Source of the DNA: Chelativorans xinjiangensis
GTDB taxonomy: Bacteria; Pseudomonadota; Alphaproteobacteria; Rhizobiales; Rhizobiaceae
Direction of reading: 5' to 3'
Assembly: GCF_009812055.1 (NCBI RefSeq)
Contig: NZ_WQNH01000013.1
Location: 32,654 to 96,653 of the forward strand
DNA: 64,000 nucleotides
Positions 59,315 through 64,000 of the stretch are shown in pieces. A program made the position numbers and the translations under genes. How positions within the stretch are numbered: position 1 is the first letter of the stretch; each line of letters begins with the position of its first letter. The notes under the pieces are model-generated. The model saw only the letters and a list, made by a program, of their open reading frames with translations. It did not search any database and was not told where the DNA came from.

Positions 59315-59515
59315 TTTGTGCTCGGCCACGATGTCGAGAATGTCCATCACCTCGCCCGCCAGGGAGCGGATCGCATCGGCTGCCTCGGCGCGCAGATCCG
59401 GATCCGCCAGGGCTTCGGTCAGGCGAATGACCTTAGCCTTGTAGATCTCGGCGACATTGGGGTGGATGTCGGGCGCATGCGCCGGCGCTTCGGCCATACA
59501 CTTCACGATCTCGAC
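59315..59515 (-). pseudogene. Serine recombinase (resolvase/invertase) C-terminal remnant
   Basis: About 67 codons match the tail of large serine recombinases: PDIHPNVAEIYKAKVIRLTE, ALADPDLRAEAADAIRSLAG. No catalytic or zinc-ribbon domain precedes it; the frame continues into unrelated sequence on both sides. The ~500-bp stretch 59063-59558 otherwise holds only the hairpin at 59215. The remnant suggests a lost integrative element or transposon next to the fhu locus. Confidence 0.65.
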
Positions 59516-59558
59516 CGCACGCCTCCGGTTCCGGACGGATCTTCGACGGAGCCGCCAT

Positions 59559-60359
59559 CTACTGTGCTTTCGCCGCGCGTTGCCTCTCGCGCGCCAGGCG
59601 CCCCTCGGGAACGGGGCAGAGTGCGCCGCAACCGCCGACGCCGGGCAGCATGTAGCGCAGGCAGCACAGGCGTCTCCGCCGGTGGATATGCCCCTGGTTC
59701 TCGACGTTGCACAGCAGCCCGGACAGTGGGTTGACGCTGCCGTCGGCAAGGCGCGGATCATCGAGCAGCGCCCGCCCTTCCGCCTCCAGACTCCCGTCCA
59801 CGTGCCGGCCGGCTTCCTCGACCGCCCACGAGAGATAAGAGGCGACATTGTTCCACAGAAGTTTCGGGCTCAGCCGTGCATGCCCCTGTAGGAAGTCGAT
59901 GAGAACCTGTGCATGACCCTGCATCACCGGGCGCATGCGGTCGTGGATGCCGGTGGTTTCGCCGGCACGCGGCGTATCGGACATAATGAAGCTTTTCGGC
60001 GTGCCCTTCTCCACATCGAAGACGATGCGTGTCTCGTCGAGCGCAAGAGGCGGGCGCATCCCCAGCACCAGTGCGAAGACGGTCGCCGGTATGACCAGGG
60101 TGCTGAAATAATAGAGGCTCCACATCGAGATGACCGCGCGCCGGTCGGCGCCGGGATAGGCGGCCGCGAAAGGCGCGACGATCTCGTCAAAGCATCTGGC
60201 GTCGGTCAGATCTATTCCCGTCATGGAGCTGGTCCCGGCGGGCTGCTGCGAAAAGATGCGTTCGCTGCAGTACAAGAACTTGCCCCTAGCGTGTGCCGGC
60301 AGGGCCGCAAACAGCGGATCATGGACCTGCCGGTGATGCATGGAAGACGCGCCGCTCAT
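59559..60359 (-). CDS. fhuF: Siderophore-iron reductase FhuF
   Basis: 266 aa from ATG at 60359, overlapping the fhuB stop (ATGA). The C-terminal cluster-binding motif is present: CCLRYMLPGVGGCGALC, i.e. Cys-Cys-x10-Cys-x3-Cys, one residue longer at the last gap than the Cys-Cys-x10-Cys-x2-Cys of E. coli FhuF. It reduces ferric hydroxamates in the cytoplasm to release iron. The frame is open far upstream of 60359, but that part is antisense-type noise inside fhuB. Confidence 0.88.
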   Translation of the reverse strand: MSGASSMHHRQVHDPLFAALPAHARGKFLYCSERIFSQQPAGTSSMTGIDLTDARCFDEIVAPFAAAYPGADRRAVISMWSLYYFSTLVIPATVFALVLGMRPPLALDETRIVFDVEKGTPKSFIMSDTPRAGETTGIHDRMRPVMQGHAQVLIDFLQGHARLSPKLLWNNVASYLSWAVEEAGRHVDGSLEAEGRALLDDPRLADGSVNPLSGLLCNVENQGHIHRRRRLCCLRYMLPGVGGCGALCPVPEGRLARERQRAAKAQ

Positions 60360-62344
60360 GCCGCCCGCCTCGCAAGCAACCACATGAGCGCGGGGCTTGC
60401 CAGCAGCGTGGCGATAAGCCCCGCCGGCAATTGCCATGGAAAGTCGATCGTGCGCCCCAGCCAGTCGGCCGCAAGCATCATCATCGCCGCGAGGGCCGCC
60501 GCCGCCAGAAGCTGCGGGCGCGCATGGACGAAGCCCATCTGCCGCGCAAGATGTGGAGCCATCAGGCCGACGAAGGTGAGAGGACCGACGAGCAGGGTTG
60601 CCGCCGCCGTCATGGCTGCCGCGAGCACGAGCAGGACGACGCGGCTTGCCTGGAGATGCAGCCCCAGGCTCTGCGCGGTCTCCGCACCGAGAGGGAGGAT
60701 GTCGAGCCAGCGCGCGACAAGCGGCGTGACGAAGAGGAACAGGATGGCGGCAGCCGACGCGAGCACCGCTTCCTGCGGCAGTACGTCGTAGGTGGAACCC
60801 GACATCCAGGCGAGAAGCCGCAGCATGCGCGGGTCGCCCGTCGCCATCAGCACGGCAAAAAGGGTGGAGAGAAAAGCCGTGAGGGCGACGCCGACGAGTA
60901 GAAACTGCGAAGGGCTGCGCCGGGCGCCGCTGGAGAGCCAAAGGATAAGCACCAGGGAAAGCCCGGCTCCGAGCACAGCGAACAGCGTCTGGGATGCAAA
61001 GCCGGCCTCCGCAGTCATGAAGAGTGCAGCGACAAGGCCGAGGCCGGCACCCGACGAGATGCCGAGGACTTCCGGGCTTGCCATAGGATTGCCCGTGTAG
61101 CGCTGAAGGATAACGCCGGCGAGCGCCAGCAGGGCGCCGGCGGAGGTGGAGCCGAGAACACGCGGCCAGCGCCATGGCAGAAGCTCGCTCCAGAGCGGGC
61201 CCCTCGCAAGCTCCCACCCGCCGTCAGGCGTACGGCCAAGGGAAAGCGCGAGCCAGACCATAAGGCCGAAGACCGCTAACATGAGTGCGATCCGCGCCGA
61301 TGATCCGGCAATCGCCCGGCGGCCGGGAGCACGGCTTGCCGCCGGAGGAATGCCCCGCGCCTTGAAGCTTCGAAGGAGCCACAAGAGCACCGGTGCCCCG
61401 AGGAAGGCGGTAACGGCACCCGTCGGCAGGAAGACGCCGATGCGATCCGAGAGGAGTTGTACAACGAGATCCGTCACCGTCAGGAGCAACGCGCCGGCAA
61501 TGGGCGCCCATACGAGCCTCTCCCAAAAGCGTCTTGCGCCGGCCGCGCGCACGAAGGCGGGCGCGGCCAGCCCAACGAACCCGATGACGCCGAGATGGGC
61601 TGTCACGACCGCCGTCAGCGCGACGGCGACGGCAAGCGCAGCAAGGCGCGTGAGGGGGAGATTGACACCGAGCGCGCCGGCGACCGTATCGACATCGAGC
61701 ATGGCCAGCGGGCGCGGCATCAGGGCCGCGCAGAGGCAGGCGAGAAGCAGACGCGGCCACAGCACGCCCGCTGTATGCCAATCATATTGGGTCAGCGCGC
61801 CGCTGCCCCACAGGAAAAGGCCTTCGAGATAGCGCTCGTTGTGCAAAACGAGCGCGGCACTCGCAGCCGAAAGGGCAAGTCCGACCACCAACCCTGCAAG
61901 CACCACGGAAAACGGCTCCAGGCCGCGCCGCCAGGAGAGCGCCAGCACGAGGGCAGCGGCCGTCGCCCCGCCGGCGATTGCGACAAGGTCGCGCCCCGCC
62001 TCGACGAGCGAGGGCGCCCACAGCAATGCCAGCGACAGCGCGAATTGCGCGCCGGCGGAAATACCCAGGGTGGAGGGCGATGCCAGCGGATTGCGCAAGA
62101 CCTGCTGCAACAGGGCCCCGGCAAGCCCCAGCGCGGCGCCTGCTTGCAGGCTGACGGCAAGCCGCGGCAGCACGCTGTAATGCACCCGCATCTCCCCTGC
62201 AGACGAAGGATCGGGCGCGACAAACGCTGCCCAGTAGCGGCCCGAGGGGAGATGTCCCGCCACGATCGCCGCCAGCAGCCCGCCCGCAAGCACGAGCAGA
62301 AGCAGAAGCAGCGAGATTGGGGCCAGGCGCAGGTTAGCCTGCAT
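60356..62344 (-). CDS. fhuB: Ferric hydroxamate ABC permease FhuB (fused double permease)
   Basis: 662 aa, two tandem FecCD/BtuC-type permease halves of ~330 residues each, about 20 transmembrane helices. Both halves carry the family segments: LASPSTLGISAGAQFALSLA with GVIGFVGLAAPAFVRAAG, and MASPEVLGISSGAGLGLVAA with GPLTFVGLMAPHLARQMG. It overlaps the fhuD reading frame at its 5' end by 11 nt. The ATPase FhuC is not in the window. Because fhuD upstream is disrupted, expression may depend on the IS element. Confidence 0.93.
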   Translation of the reverse strand: MQANLRLAPISLLLLLLVLAGGLLAAIVAGHLPSGRYWAAFVAPDPSSAGEMRVHYSVLPRLAVSLQAGAALGLAGALLQQVLRNPLASPSTLGISAGAQFALSLALLWAPSLVEAGRDLVAIAGGATAAALVLALSWRRGLEPFSVVLAGLVVGLALSAASAALVLHNERYLEGLFLWGSGALTQYDWHTAGVLWPRLLLACLCAALMPRPLAMLDVDTVAGALGVNLPLTRLAALAVAVALTAVVTAHLGVIGFVGLAAPAFVRAAGARRFWERLVWAPIAGALLLTVTDLVVQLLSDRIGVFLPTGAVTAFLGAPVLLWLLRSFKARGIPPAASRAPGRRAIAGSSARIALMLAVFGLMVWLALSLGRTPDGGWELARGPLWSELLPWRWPRVLGSTSAGALLALAGVILQRYTGNPMASPEVLGISSGAGLGLVAALFMTAEAGFASQTLFAVLGAGLSLVLILWLSSGARRSPSQFLLVGVALTAFLSTLFAVLMATGDPRMLRLLAWMSGSTYDVLPQEAVLASAAAILFLFVTPLVARWLDILPLGAETAQSLGLHLQASRVVLLVLAAAMTAAATLLVGPLTFVGLMAPHLARQMGFVHARPQLLAAAALAAMMMLAADWLGRTIDFPWQLPAGLIATLLASPALMWLLARRAA

Positions 62345-62916
62345 CGCGTTCTCCGAACGCGGCCAGGAGGTTTGCGAAGCGGCTCATGGCCGGCAGTGCG
62401 CCGAACATGAGAACGGAGGGAAAGCGGTCGATCCGCGCTTTGCGCACGAAGGGCATCTGCTGCCATAGCGGGCTGCGCCCGAGACTTTCGAGAACGTCCG
62501 GCGGCACCGGGTCCAGGTAGAAAAGGTGACTGTTCCCGACGCCCGCCAGTTGCTCCAAGCCGACGGTTGCGAAACCCCAACCATTGGTGGGGCGATCCCA
62601 CGCATTGGTGAGCCCCATCCGGTCCATCACGTCCTGAAAGATGCCGTTCCGGCCATAGACGCGGACGTGATGGGGGTCCATGAAGCTGACGAAGAAGAGC
62701 CGGCGGTCGCGGAGCAGGCCGCAGCGCGCCGCTGCGGTTTCGAAGGTTTCGTGCGTGCGTTCGATCAGCGCGTCGGCCGCCGCGTCCTTGCCCAGCAGCC
62801 GGCCGATCTCCCGCGTCGCCTTGACGATCTCGGGAAAGGGTGAGGCGCCGGTGTTGTGGACGGTAAAGCTCTTCACCGGCGCGATGCGCTCCAGATGCGG
62901 CCGGAGAGCCTCTAGA
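62334..62916 (-). pseudogene. fhuD: FhuD-like ferric-siderophore-binding protein, C-terminal remnant cut by IS481 element
   Basis: About 194 codons of a periplasmic siderophore-binding protein: TNAWDRPTNGWGFATVGLEQ, NSHLFYLDPVPPDVLESLGR and the end RFANLLAAFGERDAG, typical of FhuD C-terminal lobes. The N-terminal third and signal peptide must lie beyond the insertion, outside the window. It is now an open extension of the transposase frame. Without the signal peptide it cannot be exported, so hydroxamate uptake through this locus is probably lost. Confidence 0.8.
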
Positions 62917-63080
62917 TGTTTAGTCCCGGCATTTGATAGATTGGATCGAGCCTGAAGCGTTCGGGCTCCTTTGTCCAGCATTTGCAGATGTATTCGTATG
63001 TTTAGTCCCGGCATTTGATAGATTGGATCGAGCCTGAAGCGTTCGGGCTCCTTTGTCCAGCATTTGCAGATGTATTCGTA
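62917..63080. repeat. Exact 82-bp tandem duplication at the IS481 end
   Basis: 62917-62998 and 62999-63080 are identical. Each copy begins with the terminal repeat TGTTTAGTCCCGGCATTTGA and includes the last 27 codons of the transposase. Since 82 is not a multiple of three, the frame shifts and the transposase reads on into fhuD. Confidence 0.95.
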
Positions 63081-64000
63081 GGGGGTTAGCCCCTTCAGCG
63101 TCTTGAGCCGGCGCCCGAAGTTGTAGGCGTCGATGAAGTCCTGGAGATGCTGGCGGAGTTGATCGTGGTCGTCATAGTGGAAACGCTTGACGGTGGCCTC
63201 CTTGATGGTGCGGTTCATCCGCTCGACCTGACCGTTCGTCCACGGATGCTTCACCTTGGTGAGCCGGTGCTCAATGCCGTTGTCGCGGCAGACGCGGTCG
63301 AAGATGTGCTCGAAGGCGTGCCGGTCCTGCTTGCGGTTGGTGAACTGAATGCCGTTGTCGGTGAGCACGGTGTGAATGGCGTAAGGGACGGCGGCCACGA
63401 GGTTGCGTAGGAACTGGGCGGCGGCCATCTTGCCGGCTTTCCCGTGCAGTTGCGCGTAGGCGAACTTCGAGGTCCGGTCGATGGCCACGAAGAGGTAGAG
63501 CTTGCCTTCGGCCGTGCGCACTTCGGCGATGTCGATGTGGAAGTAGCCGATCGGGTAGCGCTTGAACTTCTTCTTCGGCTGCTTGTCGCCCTCCACGTCC
63601 GGCAAGCGGGAGATGCCGTGGCGTTGCAGGCAGCGGTGCAATGAGGACCGCGTCAGATGCGGAATGGTCGGCTGGAGGGCATAGAGGCAGTCGTCCAGCG
63701 GCAGCAGCGTATGCTTGCGGAAAGCGACAATGATCGCCTCCTCTTCCAGCGACAGCACCGTGGAATGGGCATCCTTCGGCCCGGTCGGCAGATCGGCGAC
63801 CGAGCTGCGCTTCTTCCACTTCGCCACGGTCTTTTGGTTGATGCCGTAGCGCTTGGCCAGTGCTCTCAGGCTCTCTTGACTATTCTGTATTGCTCGACGG
63901 ACCGCCTCTGTCGTTGTGGCGCTGCCGTGAAGAACCTGTCCCATAGTGCATCCTTCCATTCCTGGGAAAACAATGCACCATCAAAATGCGGGATCAAACA
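62999..64000 (-). mobile_element. IS481-family insertion sequence in fhuD
   Basis: About 1.0 kb. Left end TGTTTAGTCCCGGCATTTGA (minus-strand gene end) and right end TGTTTGATCCCGCATTTTGA (read from 64000 inward) agree at 17 of the first 23 positions. The right end coincides with the window end, so the outer flank and target duplication cannot be checked. It contains one transposase gene. Confidence 0.85.
63000..63944 (-). CDS. IS481-family DDE transposase
   Basis: About 315 aa of element-encoded sequence from ATG at 63944 (an in-frame ATG at 63959 is possible). The helix-turn-helix reads ALAKRYGINQKTVAKWKKRS. The DDE triad is Asp138 (YFHIDIAEVRT), Asp196 (TVLTDNGIQFT) and Glu241 (TNGQVERMNRT), all present, so the core looks functional. 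It ends TKEPERFRLDPIYQMPGLN, as in relatives. No stop lies inside the element; the frame runs through the 82-bp duplication and 194 fhuD codons to 62334, giving a predicted ~536-aa chimera. Confidence 0.9.

Noticed and set aside
60360..61217. Upstream extension of the fhuF frame to 552 codons
   Set aside because: It lies antiphase within fhuB on the same strand, and FhuF homology begins only after 60359.
62917..63080. CRISPR-like repeat
   Set aside because: Only two copies, directly abutting without spacers, inside a transposase gene; a tandem duplication.

Overview
The window looks like accessory DNA from a high-GC alphaproteobacterium, Rhodobacterales- or Hyphomicrobiales-like. This is inferred from codon use, from the heterotetrameric sarcosine oxidase operon next to glyA and a GbdR-type regulator, from three TRAP transporters and from stachydrine-demethylase-like enzymes. 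Broken insertion sequences mark the joints between blocks, so the window appears to be a mosaic, possibly plasmid or island DNA.

1-6.8 kb is a mercury resistance locus. It runs from a merB cut by the window start, through an AraC regulator, a merA tail remnant, a disulfide-oxidoreductase paralogue, a small Cys-Cys membrane protein, merA, a merF-like gene and merP, to a second merP, merT and merR. Two promoters have the MerR architecture: a 19-bp spacer holding a dyad. 6.8-8.5 kb is scrap: three transposase remnants and an ornithine-cyclodeaminase-like pseudogene.

8.6-20.9 kb looks like catabolism of an N-methylated (hydroxy)proline. It holds a TetR regulator, a StcD-like N-methylproline demethylase, a proline-racemase-superfamily enzyme, a LysR regulator, a FAD amine oxidase, a mini ProC relic, an aldehyde dehydrogenase, a DHDPS-family deaminase or aldolase and a TRAP transporter. 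21.1-31.4 kb is the betaine end pathway. soxBDAG oxidises sarcosine to glycine, glyA and sdaA take it to serine and pyruvate, a GbdR-like regulator is divergent, and a frameshifted purU would recycle formyl-THF.

31.5-53.3 kb is the least understood block. A plus-strand operon (TRAP, DHDPS-family enzyme, FAD-linked dehydrogenase, SDR) and a minus-strand operon (hyuA-hyuB, TRAP, PLP dehydratase, GntR/FCD regulator) each carry the same 17-bp dyad GTATCC-N5-GGATAC in the promoter. This suggests one regulon under the encoded GntR protein. Between them lies a second, divergent sarcosine-oxidase-type operon ending in an aspartate-dehydrogenase-like gene, with a divergent LysR gene. The substrate of this block is unknown. 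An N-methylated or hydantoin-forming amino acid feeding aspartate or hydroxyaspartate metabolism is a hypothesis.

53.4-59.6 kb holds an IS3 remnant, an SDR/AraC pair, an orphan gene, a TetR-controlled set of three small genes (two SnoaL-like, one ABM monooxygenase) behind a striking double operator, and a serine-recombinase tail. 59.6-64 kb is a hydroxamate-siderophore locus (fhuD-fhuB-fhuF, minus strand) in which fhuD is split by an IS481-family element. An 82-bp tandem duplication at the element's end fuses the transposase frame to the fhuD remnant. No tRNA, rRNA or CRISPR was recognised.
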